Positions 43,701 to 52,079 of a DNA stretch of 64,000 bases are shown in pieces (within the stretch, counting starts at the first letter, position 1; each line of letters starts with the position of its first letter). The notes beneath the pieces were generated by a model. The model was not told the origin of the DNA, did not search any database, and saw only the letters and a list, made by a program, of their open reading frames with translations. Location: positions 1 to 64,000 of the forward strand of contig NZ_JANKAS010000012.1 in assembly GCF_024622505.1 (NCBI RefSeq), in the 5' to 3' direction. Made by a program: the position numbers and the translations under genes. The stretch comes from Irregularibacter muris. GTDB lineage: Bacteria; Bacillota; Clostridia; Eubacteriales; Garciellaceae.

Positions 43701-44321
43701 AAAAACAGTAGAGAAAGTAAGAGGACAGAAGCCTTGGGAGTGAATATTCCCATGATGACAGCTAGGCCAACCTTTATGGAGGGGACAAAGGTTCTTACAG
43801 GCCAGGAAAAGGGTGTTGCCATGCACTTTGTGTTACAACATCTGGATCTACATGCAGTAGAAAGCAAAGAACAAATAAAGTTGCAAATACAAAGCATGGT
43901 GTCTCGGGAACTCATCAGAGAAAGTGAAGTTCAGGCGGTGGATATAGATAAATTACTCAGATTTTTCCATTCCTCTTTAGGAAGAAGAATGCTTGCCTCT
44001 TCGAGGGTAGAGAGAGAAGTAGCCTTCAACCTAGTAAAAGACGCAAAAGAAGTGTTGGAAAATATAGAAGGAATACAAACTTGCCAGGAGGAAATATTGA
44101 TCCAAGGGGTAATAGATTGTTATTTTCAAGAAGAGGATGAATTGGTGCTTATTGATTATAAAACAGATTTTTATCCTAATCAGCAGGTTAAGGAGAAGAT
44201 CATTAGAAACTATAGCCCTCAAATACAATTGTACAAAGAGGCCTTAGAAAAAATCCATGGAAAAAAAGTGAAGGAATGTTACCTTTATTTATTCTACGGA
44301 GAGGAGGCAGTATCACGATGA
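40716..44321 (+). CDS. addA: ATP-dependent helicase/nuclease subunit A
   Basis: 1201 residues, UvrD-type. Walker A lies in VSAAAGSGKTAVL (Gly26-Thr30), the thumb motif TFTNAAAGEMRERI follows, and DEYQDSN is Walker B. RMMSIHKSKGLEFPVV and RILYVALTRPKDKL are late helicase motifs. The C-terminal nuclease has GVIDCYFQEEDELVLIDYKTD. It unwinds DNA and cuts one strand while AddB cuts the other. The ATG is behind GGGGGGAGAGC inside addB, giving translational coupling. The stop overlaps the start of sbcD as ATGA. Confidence 0.96.
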   Translation: MVQWTDSQQLAIDSRNKNLLVSAAAGSGKTAVLVERIIQLLVKDEVNIDGFLIVTFTNAAAGEMRERINKALFEAIEKGLGKESHLRRQIQLLDRASISTLHSFCIEIVRKNFHLIDIDPIFRIGDEVETKLLKMEVLEEIFETEYEKASPDFLALVEMYGGNRDDQGLKELVLGLDNFIQSKPYPEEWLREKIQDFSQGEEGFYHSPWYKNLLAQLKIELSGAQKLFLEAKDIAQRPGGPEGYGPMIENDLLLVEDLLEKLEEDLDSLYRGLLSVKHQRLGRVKDVEEDLKETCKNLRNEGKEIIKSITDKLLVKSPKEFVDELMELHPHIESLCQLTLSFGEGYALKKQEKGILDFNDLEHYALKILENPEAAREYREKFNYIFVDEYQDSNLIQETIVNKIKRENNVFLVGDVKQSIYRFRLADPSIFIGKYESFLDTEEGVNRRIDLSKNFRSRKEIIEGVNFIFRHLMSKELGEIDYDDRASLYLGSNFEDIEEPQIELNLIERNEGALPEDLEDQEDIENMNHIEIEGHWVAKRIQKLLEKEIYDAKQGGYRRIQYRDIVVLLRTTKNWAQIFMETFIAQGIPAYADVHSGYFETLEVNVFMNLLKIIDNKRQDIPLLSVLRSPIFNFTAHELIKIRGNSTEVTFYEAIEEYIENNQDNLQEKLIKVLDKLAQWKEQARYIPIEEFLWKILIDTGYYYYIGAMPGGMQRQANIRVLMDRAQQFQKTSMKGLFHFISFVDQLKSSSGDMGTAKILGENDNVVRMMSIHKSKGLEFPVVILAGMGKNFNLQDTNKPILFHKDLGLGPNYINYESRIYHESIAKIAMKNRMKMENLSEEMRILYVALTRPKDKLIMVGSLRNLPDRIAKWGRTMDTLSFSRAKNLLDWIGPVVLRHAQGESLREMGGIHWGEEKYIEDPSQWEINCYHPQDIVAEERQKQQDKKQLLNQLQNFSLDERDGDIDPSNIFQRLDWSYQNEMASKLPSKLSVTDVKNSRESKRTEALGVNIPMMTARPTFMEGTKVLTGQEKGVAMHFVLQHLDLHAVESKEQIKLQIQSMVSRELIRESEVQAVDIDKLLRFFHSSLGRRMLASSRVEREVAFNLVKDAKEVLENIEGIQTCQEEILIQGVIDCYFQEEDELVLIDYKTDFYPNQQVKEKIIRNYSPQIQLYKEALEKIHGKKVKECYLYLFYGEEAVSR

Positions 44322-45559
44322 GAATTTTGCACACTTCGGACTGGCATCTAGGGAAGACCCTAGAGGGATTTAGCCGTCTACCGGAACAGGAATTATTTTT
44401 AGAAGAACTCATAGAGATTGTGGAAAGGGAAAATATAGAATTGATTTTATTGGCAGGAGATATTTATGATACGCCCAACCCTCCTGCGGCAGCAGAGAAA
44501 TTGTTTTATCAAAGCATGAAAAAACTATCCAACTATGGGAAACGCCCGATTATTGTCATTGCAGGCAATCACGATAGTCCTGACCGCTTAACGGCTGCTA
44601 GCCCCCTGGCCTATGAGCAGGGCATTATTCTTTTAGGTACGCCCAAGAGTGTGGCTGCCCTGGGGGATTATGGAAATTTTAGCATTACAGAGGCAGGGGA
44701 AGGGTATGTAAAGATCATTATTCAAGGCCAAGAAATTGTCACCATTACTTTGCCTTATCCCAGCGAAAAAAGGCTTAATGAGATTTTAACCTATAGTAGT
44801 GATGAAGAAGAAATGAGACTATCTTACTCTCAAAGAGTAAAACAGATCTTTGAGGAGCTTTCCCAGCATTATCGAAAAGATACCATTAATTTAGCCATGT
44901 CTCATCTCTATATGATAGGAGGAGAAGAGTGCGATTCAGAAAGACAAATACAATTAGGGGGGAGTTTTGCAGTAGACTGCTCTGCCCTTCCTCCTGCCCA
45001 ATACACTGCCCTAGGTCATCTACATAGACCTCAACCGGTACGGGGGGCGGTGAGTTCCGCCTATTACAGTGGCTCCCCCCTACAATATAGCAAAAGTGAG
45101 ATTAACTATAGTAAATGTGTTTATATAGTGGATGTAGAACCAGGCCAAGAGCCTTTGGTACAACCCTATTATTTAAAAAACTATAAACCCATCGAGGTTT
45201 GGAAATGTGCAAATATTGAAGAGGCCTTAGAACGTTGTGAAAAAGAAGCGGAAAAAGACATTTGGGTGTATTTAGAAATCAAGACAGATAGAATTCTCAC
45301 GAGGAGTGAGCTCAAGGCCTTGAAGGATATTCGAAGGGATATTGTAGAAATACGCCCCCTCCTTACTACAGAAGAAAGGGAGATAGAAGAATTAGAGGAT
45401 ATCACTGATTTGAACATTATGGATTTATTTAAGAGCTTTTACCTTTATGAAAAAAAGACAGAGGTCAGTGAGGAAGTTTTGGAGATGTTTTCCAACATCA
45501 TAGGGGAAGAGGGGGAGAAAGATGAAACCATTGCAGTTGAAGATTCAGGGTCTAAATAG
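44318..45559 (+). CDS. sbcD: Exonuclease subunit SbcD (Mre11-like)
   Basis: 413 residues. It opens with MRILHTSDWHLGKTL, whose D-x-H begins the metallophosphatase site. LAGDIYD, IAGNHDSP and ALGHLHRPQPV supply the other Mn2+ ligands, with catalytic His in GNHD. With SbcC it opens hairpins and cleaves DNA ends, including those at long palindromes, which are unusually frequent in this genome segment. The start at 44318 is fixed by GAGGAGG and the ATGA overlap with addA. Confidence 0.96.
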   Translation: MRILHTSDWHLGKTLEGFSRLPEQELFLEELIEIVERENIELILLAGDIYDTPNPPAAAEKLFYQSMKKLSNYGKRPIIVIAGNHDSPDRLTAASPLAYEQGIILLGTPKSVAALGDYGNFSITEAGEGYVKIIIQGQEIVTITLPYPSEKRLNEILTYSSDEEEMRLSYSQRVKQIFEELSQHYRKDTINLAMSHLYMIGGEECDSERQIQLGGSFAVDCSALPPAQYTALGHLHRPQPVRGAVSSAYYSGSPLQYSKSEINYSKCVYIVDVEPGQEPLVQPYYLKNYKPIEVWKCANIEEALERCEKEAEKDIWVYLEIKTDRILTRSELKALKDIRRDIVEIRPLLTTEEREIEELEDITDLNIMDLFKSFYLYEKKTEVSEEVLEMFSNIIGEEGEKDETIAVEDSGSK

Positions 45560-48500
45560 TTTTATGGAGGAACAGGCTATAGATTTTTCTGAGCTTACCG
45601 AGGTGGGACTATTTGGGATATTTGGTCCCACAGGCAGTGGAAAATCTACTATCCTCGATGCCATCACCCTAGCTCTTTATGGAGAGATTCCCCGGGCAGG
45701 AAGGGATTTGTCAGGAGTAGTCAACAGCCATAGTGACAAGGCGGACATCTACTATGAGTTCCAGATCGGCAACAAAAAAGATAAAAGAACTTACTTTGTA
45801 CAGCGATGCTATAAAAAAGATAAAAATGGCAGTGTAAATACCCACATTGTAAAACTATGTGATATCACAGATCAAGATAACCCTATTGTATTAGGAGAAA
45901 AAGTGAATGCAGTAAACAATAAAGTAGGGGAAATACTAGGCCTTACTTGTAATGATTTTACCAGATCGGTTGTACTGCCCCAGGGAAATTTTAGTGATTT
46001 CTTGAAACTAAGTGGGAGAGACAAAAGAGATATGCTGGAGAGAATATTTGCCTTACAGGAATATGGTGGCCGATTGACAAAAAAGATAAGAGACCACAAA
46101 AATAAGGTAGATAGTGAGCTCATGGTTATTCAAGGGCAGTTACAACATTTTGATGGAATATCCCAAGGGGCTTTTCAGGCTCTAAAGCAGGAGATAAAGG
46201 ACCTGGAAGAGAAGAAAATCCATTTAGCAGAACAAGCCAAGCAAATAGAAAAAAAGTATGAAACCTCCCATGCCCTATGGAAATTGCAAGAAGAATATAA
46301 AGGCTATCAGGTAAAAAAAGAAAAATTAGATCAAAACCAGGACACCATAGAGGACTATAAAAAACAATATGAATTGGCTCAAAGAGCCAAAAACATACAA
46401 CCCTATATAAAAAGCCATCAGGAAACCCAAAATAAAATAAAAAATAGAGAGCAAGATCTACAGAGAGTCCAAAGGCAATATCAACAACTGGTTACATCTC
46501 TAGATACCCTAAAAGAAAAATGGGAACAACAAAAAGAGAAAAAAGAAAATCATCTTCCTCTATTGGTCAATAAAAAGATAAATCTGGAAAATGCTATAAA
46601 ACAAAGCCATAAGAAAAACATCCTAGAGAGGGAATGGAAGAAACTAACCCAACAGGAAGAAGAGTTAAGCCTTATTTTAAAACAGAGAGAAGATGAAATT
46701 GAACATCTTATCGAGCAGTTAGATCAGTTAACTACAAAAGTTGTGGAAAGGCAGGAGCAAAGGGAAAAGGGGCGTCATTCCCCAGAATACGGAGAAAAAC
46801 TTTACCAGGCCTATGATATAGAAAAACAATATAAAAAAATACTGAAAAACCATGAAGACTTAATAAAATACATACAAGTCAGCCAGGAAAAATATCTTTA
46901 TCCTTTAAGGAAAGAAGAGAAGAAAATACAGGGAGCTTTACAGGAATTAGAAGAAAAAATACAAAAAAGTGAGAGGCAGCAGACCAGTATACAGCACCAA
47001 ATAGAAGAGAGAAAATATCAAAATATGGCGGCTTTATTGGCAAAATCCCTGGAAGACAACCAAAGCTGTCCTGTATGCGGTTCTTTACATCACCCCCAAA
47101 AAGCCGACTATCCCCAAAATCAAGAGATAAATACACTAGAGCAATACAAGGAAAATCTAGAGAAAAGTATAGAGACCTTGAAAGAACAAAAAGAAAAAAT
47201 CCTTCTTACACAACAAAAAATCCTTCAGGATATTTACGGGAGAGAAAGATTAGTCCAAGAAAAAGAAAGAGAAGCACAGACCGCCAAGGAAGAACGAGAT
47301 GGACTAGAAAAACAATATGAACAATATAAGGACAAATTCAAGACAAAAAACATAGAGATAAAGGTGCAGGAATATCATAAAAAGCTACAACAAGATGAGA
47401 AACTTCAAAGGGAAATAAAAACCTTACAGGAGAGCAAAGAAAAACAGGAGATTTTGCAAAGACAGCTGCAAGAAAAACTTTATGCAGAAAATACTCAGCT
47501 AACCAGAATACAACAGAGCATAATTGAAAGACAAAATCTCATCAAAGATTTGCAAAGGGACATAGAAAAAGTATGTGGAAAAAACAGTCCCCAAAAGGAA
47601 ATGGACAACGTGTCCAGAGAAATAGATCAAATGAAAAAACTTTTTACAAGAATAGAGCAGGAGTACAATGAAAAAAGTAACTATAAAAATGAATTGGAAA
47701 AGGATCAAAGAGGTTTACAAGATATCTTATCTCAACTGCATGAGTTTCAAGAATCCATAGAAGAGAATCTTCAGCAAGCCCTTGTGGACAATGATTTTAG
47801 TGATGTAGAAGAAGTGATAAACTCTTTTAAATCCATAGAAGAACGAAAAAAACTACAAGAAATCATCGAGCAACATCAGCATCAATTGGGTTTAATTAAG
47901 GATAATATGGAAAGACTAGAAAAGCACATGGAGGGCAACTCCATTACCCAAGAGCAATGGGAAAATCTATTAGAAAAAAGACAGCAGATCAATCAAAATC
48001 TAGAAGAAGGTAAAGCTTTATTGGTTGAAAGAAAAACCCAAGCAGATACTATGGCAGAACAATTAAAGAAATTACAAAAGCTACAAAAACAGCAAAAGGA
48101 TTTAGAGCATAAACAGGGATTAATTGAAGAAATCAATAGACTATTTCAAGGCAACAAATTTGTAGAGTTTATCTCCCTACGGCAATTAAGATATATAGCC
48201 AAAGAAGCCTCTGGAGAACTAAAAAGAATAACACGAGGAAGATATGCTTTAGAGCTAGATGACCAAGGGAACTTTATTATGAGGGATGACTTTAATGGTG
48301 GGGTAAGAAGAAGTACGAGAACCCTATCGGGAGGAGAAACTTTCTTGACTTCCCTATCCTTAGCCTTAGCCCTGTCCTCCCATATACAGTTAAAGGGGAG
48401 GGCCCCTCTAGAATTTTTCTTCTTGGATGAAGGGTTTGGAACCTTAGATAGTTCCCTATTGGAAGTGGTCATGGATTCCCTAGAAAGACTTCATTCAGAA

Positions 48501-48623
48501 AAATTAAGTGTGGGCCTGATCAGCCACGTAGATGAATTAAAACAACGTATCCCTAGAAGGCTCATGGTATCTCCTGCGGTAGCTGGTATGAATGGTACTA
48601 AAGTGAAAATGGAAATGAGCTAA
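45522..48623 (+). CDS. sbcC: Exonuclease subunit SbcC (Rad50-like)
   Basis: 1033 residues. Walker A in GPTGSGKST lies at about 34-42. Two long coiled coils flank the zinc hook CPVCG (Cys516 and Cys519), which joins two SbcC molecules. The signature is TLSGGETFL and Walker B is LEFFFLDEGFGTLD near the C-terminus. Its ATG lies 38 bases before the sbcD stop, behind GGGGGAG. The pairing with SbcD is standard. Co-transcription with addBA puts end resection and hairpin cleavage under one control. Confidence 0.96.
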   Translation: MKPLQLKIQGLNSFMEEQAIDFSELTEVGLFGIFGPTGSGKSTILDAITLALYGEIPRAGRDLSGVVNSHSDKADIYYEFQIGNKKDKRTYFVQRCYKKDKNGSVNTHIVKLCDITDQDNPIVLGEKVNAVNNKVGEILGLTCNDFTRSVVLPQGNFSDFLKLSGRDKRDMLERIFALQEYGGRLTKKIRDHKNKVDSELMVIQGQLQHFDGISQGAFQALKQEIKDLEEKKIHLAEQAKQIEKKYETSHALWKLQEEYKGYQVKKEKLDQNQDTIEDYKKQYELAQRAKNIQPYIKSHQETQNKIKNREQDLQRVQRQYQQLVTSLDTLKEKWEQQKEKKENHLPLLVNKKINLENAIKQSHKKNILEREWKKLTQQEEELSLILKQREDEIEHLIEQLDQLTTKVVERQEQREKGRHSPEYGEKLYQAYDIEKQYKKILKNHEDLIKYIQVSQEKYLYPLRKEEKKIQGALQELEEKIQKSERQQTSIQHQIEERKYQNMAALLAKSLEDNQSCPVCGSLHHPQKADYPQNQEINTLEQYKENLEKSIETLKEQKEKILLTQQKILQDIYGRERLVQEKEREAQTAKEERDGLEKQYEQYKDKFKTKNIEIKVQEYHKKLQQDEKLQREIKTLQESKEKQEILQRQLQEKLYAENTQLTRIQQSIIERQNLIKDLQRDIEKVCGKNSPQKEMDNVSREIDQMKKLFTRIEQEYNEKSNYKNELEKDQRGLQDILSQLHEFQESIEENLQQALVDNDFSDVEEVINSFKSIEERKKLQEIIEQHQHQLGLIKDNMERLEKHMEGNSITQEQWENLLEKRQQINQNLEEGKALLVERKTQADTMAEQLKKLQKLQKQQKDLEHKQGLIEEINRLFQGNKFVEFISLRQLRYIAKEASGELKRITRGRYALELDDQGNFIMRDDFNGGVRRSTRTLSGGETFLTSLSLALALSSHIQLKGRAPLEFFFLDEGFGTLDSSLLEVVMDSLERLHSEKLSVGLISHVDELKQRIPRRLMVSPAVAGMNGTKVKMEMS

Positions 48624-48645
48624 AAAACAGATATAAGTATTTACA

Positions 48646-48674
48646 TGATAGTATAGTACCTGATAGTATAGTAC
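48646..48674 (+). repeat. Tandem 15-bp repeat upstream of degV
   Basis: TGATAGTATAGTACC at 48646-48660 is followed at once by TGATAGTATAGTACT. A TTTACA-like box lies just before it, so the duplication may have created or strengthened a promoter or binding site for the DegV gene. Confidence 0.6.
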
Positions 48675-48696
48675 TAATAGATTAAGGAGGTGCTCT

Positions 48697-49524
48697 ATGA
48701 GCAATATTCAGATTGTAACAGATAGTACTGCTTATCTAACCAAGGAAGAAATTAAAAATTATAATATAAAAGTAGTATCCTTAATGGTTAATTTCCAAGG
48801 AAAAGAAGATGACGAAGGATTGCCAGGAGAGTTTGAGAAGTTTTTTAATGCATTAAAGGAATCCCAAGACTTTCCCACCACTTCCCAACCACCCACGGGT
48901 GCCTTTGCCGCAGTTTTTCAAGAGGCAATAGATCAGGGGAAGGAAGTTATTGCTATCACCATTTCCTCAAAATTAAGTGGAACATACAATAGTGCAATTA
49001 TCGGAGCGGAGATGATCGATGCAGAAAAAATATCTGTAGTGGACTCCCAAACCTCTGTAGCTTCATTAAAACATATGGTTATTCAGGCGCAAAAACTGGC
49101 CAATGAAGGAAAAACTAGACAGGAAATTCTACACTACTTAGAGGAACAAAAAAGGAAAATGGGTATTTATCTCACTGTGGATACCTTAGAATATTTAAAA
49201 AGAGGGGGAAGACTATCCACAGCCCAAGCGGTGGTAGGATCTTTACTAAATATCAAGCCCATTATTCAACTGGAGGATGGAATACTACAGACAGTAGGTA
49301 AGGCCAGAGGGAAGAAAAAAGCCTTGGATATGCTGATAGCCAATATTCCCCAAGAGGTCAAATATGTCTATATCCCCCATATACTCAATGAAGAGGGAGC
49401 TAAAGAACTACAAGCCGTGATAAAGGAAAGGCATCCCCAGGCAAAGGTAGAGCTGGAGGTTCTAGGGCCAGTTATAGGTGCCCACTTAGGGCCTAAGGCC
49501 ATGGGTGCTTGTTATCTTTGGTAA
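48697..49524 (+). CDS. DegV-family fatty-acid-binding protein
   Basis: 275 residues, full length. IVTDSTAYLTKEEI at the N-terminus, PTTSQPPTGAF (about 65) and ITISSKLSGTYNSA line the fatty-acid pocket, and SVVDSQTSV follows. LKRGGRLS and GPVIGAHLGPKAMG are further family blocks. DegV/FakB proteins hold a fatty acid for kinase FakA, feeding phospholipid synthesis. No fakA is beside it here; many clostridia carry several DegV genes whose ligands differ. The site is AAGGAGGTG. Confidence 0.92.
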   Translation: MSNIQIVTDSTAYLTKEEIKNYNIKVVSLMVNFQGKEDDEGLPGEFEKFFNALKESQDFPTTSQPPTGAFAAVFQEAIDQGKEVIAITISSKLSGTYNSAIIGAEMIDAEKISVVDSQTSVASLKHMVIQAQKLANEGKTRQEILHYLEEQKRKMGIYLTVDTLEYLKRGGRLSTAQAVVGSLLNIKPIIQLEDGILQTVGKARGKKKALDMLIANIPQEVKYVYIPHILNEEGAKELQAVIKERHPQAKVELEVLGPVIGAHLGPKAMGACYLW

Positions 49525-49552
49525 AAATAAGGGGTTTTAGGGTGATCATATT

Positions 49553-49963
49553 ATGGTAGAAGCATTAAAAGCACTATCCTCTATTGTAGATTTATTCCAC
49601 GATCTATTAGCGGATATTATTCTGAAATTTGGATGGAATCTTACAGATAAACAATTGCATTTTTGGATTATTGGTATTATAGGGATACTTATATTTTTAT
49701 TTACTGATTTATCCTTTAAGGCCTTAGCTCGTCTAAATATCTCTATCATTTCCTTTGCCTATACATTTACAGTACTTATTGTCATTGTATTTGCCATTGA
49801 AATTCAGCAAAAAATTACTGGAAGTGGCAACATGGAATTTGGGGATGTTGTAGCAGGCTTATGGGGATTTTTATGGTTATTTGGTATATATCTCCTCTAT
49901 AAGGGGATTATTATTTTGATAAAAAAGCTATTGAAAACAATAAAGAAGGCAAAAACTCCCTAG
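49553..49963 (+). CDS. Small membrane protein, three helices, unknown function
   Basis: 136 residues with an amphipathic start (VEALKALSSIVDLFHDLLADIIL) and three hydrophobic segments (about 36-52, 63-83 and 102-122). It ends in the lysine-rich LLKTIKKAKTP. Ribosome-site-like GGGTGATC precedes the ATG. It starts 28 bases after degV and ends within a strong terminator, so degV and this gene form one short operon. I do not recognise the family, though similar small membrane proteins follow DegV genes in other clostridia. Confidence 0.6.
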   Translation: MVEALKALSSIVDLFHDLLADIILKFGWNLTDKQLHFWIIGIIGILIFLFTDLSFKALARLNISIISFAYTFTVLIVIVFAIEIQQKITGSGNMEFGDVVAGLWGFLWLFGIYLLYKGIIILIKKLLKTIKKAKTP

Positions 49964-49984
49964 AGAGCTCTCTAGGGAGTTTTT
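49951..49984. terminator. Perfect 34-bp palindromic terminator after the small membrane protein
   Basis: AAAAACTCCCTAGAGAG (49951-49967) is followed directly by its exact reverse complement, ending in GGGAGTTTTT. The stop codon of the small membrane protein lies inside it, at 49961-49963. Confidence 0.93.
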
Positions 49985-49988
49985 GTTA

Positions 49989-50188
49989 TCCGTGGAATGA
50001 AAGGTGCAAAAAATTTATGCATGCACAAATTCTGTTTCCTTATCACATATCATCAAGCTGACAGTATAATTCCTTGAGGTTTTAAGAAGCTCATAGACTT
50101 TGATCCACGGATTGGCCCTGTGAGGAGGATGTTCCAATTAGATTCGGTTTACCTTGAGTGGGCATGGGTTATCCATGCCTTATTTTTA
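49989..50188 (+). ncRNA. Structured intergenic RNA candidate with own terminator
   Basis: TCCGTGGA (49989-49996) and TCCACGGA (50104-50111) can close a long stem. Inside is a hairpin from GTGCA to TGCAC, and a TATAAT at about 50071 could instead be a promoter -10. GGCATGG (50161-50167) pairs with CCATGCC (50173-50179), then TTATTTTT: a terminator. The RNA lies upstream of a MetNIQ-like operon. GGATTGGCCCTGTGA faintly recalls an S-box segment, but the GGCAACC part is missing. The class is unknown. From 50189 to 50413 I see only another possible small stem (TCGGT/ACCGA near 50220-50245) and the operon leader. Confidence 0.45.
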
Positions 50189-50413
50189 ATAAGGATTTTA
50201 ATGAATGAATAGAGAATCCTCGGTGAACCAGAGGTGAACTAACCGATGCAGATAAAGAGTTATAAGAAAATATTATATGAAAATTTTATCAATTCAAAAA
50301 AACAATTGGATTACTTTTCATCCCTGTGTTAGATTATACACAGTGTTTTTTGTCGAAATATAGTCTGATGTATTGTACTAAAGGGAGTAAAATGATGCAA
50401 GGCGGGGATATAA

Positions 50414-51394
50414 ATGATTGAGATAAAAGCTTTGACAAAATCATATGAAAATATAGAGGTGTTAAAAGGAATAAACCTTACCATAGAAAATGGATCCATC
50501 TTTGGTATTGCTGGAAGAAGTGGTGCAGGCAAATCCACTTTATTAAGATGTATTAATGGCATTGAAACCTTTGATCTAGGGACCATAAAAGTAGGGGACA
50601 TAGATGTAGGCTCTCTTAATCATGAAGAGATGAGAGTTTTCAGAAAAAACACCGGTATGATTTTTCAAAACTTTTCTTTGCTAAGTAGGGCAAGTGTATA
50701 TGAAAACATCGCACTACCTATGAAATGTTGGAAATATGAGAAAAAAGCAATAGATAAAAAGATAAAGGAACTTTTAGAGTTAGTTGGAATACCTGAAAAA
50801 ATTCATAGTAAAGCACGGGAGTTATCAGGGGGGCAAAAGCAAAGAGTTGCCATTGCTCGGGCACTTACAATGGATCCCCAAGTACTATTGTGTGATGAAG
50901 CAACCTCTGCATTAGACCCTAAAAGTACAAAGGCTATTTTGGATTTATTACGGGAAATAAATGCACAGTTAGGTATTACAATCATTGTAGTAACCCATGA
51001 AATGTCCGTACTTAGAAGCATATGTAAACATGTAGCTATCGTAGAAAATGGAACCATTGAGGCCATGGGAACCACGGACAAAATTTTTACTCAACGTCCT
51101 CAGGCTTTAATCAATCTACTGGGCAACAAAGAAATTGTTTTGTCTAAAAATGAAAGAAGTATTGAAATCTTTTATTCAAGAGGTAATGATCAAATCCTAA
51201 CGAAATTAGCCCGGGAACTAGAGATAGATTTTTCCATTATTGGTGGTGAAATAGAGAGTCTGGATGAAAACTCCATTAACTCTGTTGTTATTAAAGTAGA
51301 TTCAAAATATGCTGAAAATATAAAAAAATATTTGATACATAAGGATATCATGTGGCGGGAGTTATTTCCCCAAGATGCGGAGGTGGATCAATAA
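50414..51394 (+). CDS. MetN-like ABC transporter ATPase with C-terminal NIL domain
   Basis: 326 residues. Walker A is GRSGAGKST (34-42), the signature LSGGQKQRVAIARAL, Walker B VLLCDEATSALDP, and the switch His VVTHEMSVL. The last 75 residues form a NIL-type sensor domain (VLSKNERSIEIFY...VVIKVDSKYAENIKKYL), which in MetN binds methionine for feedback. Ribosome site GGCGGGG. It pairs with the permease that starts in its stop codon (TAATG). No S-box riboswitch is evident, and the inserted DUF169 gene suggests the substrate may not be methionine. Confidence 0.9.
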   Translation: MIEIKALTKSYENIEVLKGINLTIENGSIFGIAGRSGAGKSTLLRCINGIETFDLGTIKVGDIDVGSLNHEEMRVFRKNTGMIFQNFSLLSRASVYENIALPMKCWKYEKKAIDKKIKELLELVGIPEKIHSKARELSGGQKQRVAIARALTMDPQVLLCDEATSALDPKSTKAILDLLREINAQLGITIIVVTHEMSVLRSICKHVAIVENGTIEAMGTTDKIFTQRPQALINLLGNKEIVLSKNERSIEIFYSRGNDQILTKLARELEIDFSIIGGEIESLDENSINSVVIKVDSKYAENIKKYLIHKDIMWRELFPQDAEVDQ

Positions 51395-52065
51395 TGAATG
51401 GAGAGCTTATAGAATCTATCCTATATTATTTACAAAAACTGATTATTCCCTCCACTTTTATCACCATAAGAATGGTCTTGAGTACCATGATTATTGGAAT
51501 TGCTTTTGGCTTTGTTTTAGCTATATTTCTTACCTTATACGGGCCCAATGGATTAAACCCCAAAGGAAGGATTTATAGTCTACTTAATTTTCTAGTAAAT
51601 ACTATACGTTCTTTTCCAATATTAATCCTCATTGTGGCAATGGGACCTATTACACGAATGATTATTGGAACAACTATTGGAGAAAAGGCCATTGTGGTTC
51701 CCTTATCCATAGCAGCTACAGCCTTTATTGCTAGGCTACTTGAAAATAGCTTTTTAGAGGTGGACAAGCAATTAATTGAAGCGGCACGTTCTTTTGGTGC
51801 TAATAATCTTCAAATCATTTTTAGAGTGATTATGAAGGAGTCTGTGCCTTCCATCATATCCATCATGACCTTGGCAACAGTAAATTATATTTCTGCAACA
51901 ACCATAGCGGCTGCTATTGGAGGCGGGGGGTTAGGAGCCGTGGCCCTTACCTATGGATTTCAGAGTTTTAATAATACCGTATTGTATATGTCAGTTTTCA
52001 TTTTACTTTTATTGGTGAATATCACGCAATTTATAGGAGATTTGTTTTATAAAAAGTTTCTATAA
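51394..52065 (+). CDS. MetI-like ABC transporter permease
   Basis: 223 residues from ATG 51394, overlapping the ATPase stop by one base. Five membrane helices are visible. FLVNTIRSFPILILIVAMGP and LLENSFLEVDKQLIEAARSFGANNLQIIFRVI contain the EAA coupling loop, and AIGGGGLGAVALTYGF is the C-terminal block shared by MetI-type permeases. It forms the channel for the lipoprotein encoded two genes on. The DUF169 gene begins 14 bases after its stop, so the intervening gene is part of the transcript. Confidence 0.9.
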   Translation: MNGELIESILYYLQKLIIPSTFITIRMVLSTMIIGIAFGFVLAIFLTLYGPNGLNPKGRIYSLLNFLVNTIRSFPILILIVAMGPITRMIIGTTIGEKAIVVPLSIAATAFIARLLENSFLEVDKQLIEAARSFGANNLQIIFRVIMKESVPSIISIMTLATVNYISATTIAAAIGGGGLGAVALTYGFQSFNNTVLYMSVFILLLLVNITQFIGDLFYKKFL

Positions 52066-52079
52066 AAGGAGGTGTATTG

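Noticed and set aside
50114-50164. GCCC ... GGGC segment of tRNA-like length
   Set aside because: No anticodon stem, no GTTCGA T-loop and no CCA-type end could be found.
50104-50165. GGATTGGCCCTGTGA and a later AGGTGAACTAACC resemble pieces of an S-box (SAM) riboswitch
   Set aside because: The required GGCAACC element and the closing helix order are missing and the pieces are separated by a terminator, so I list only an unclassified structured region.
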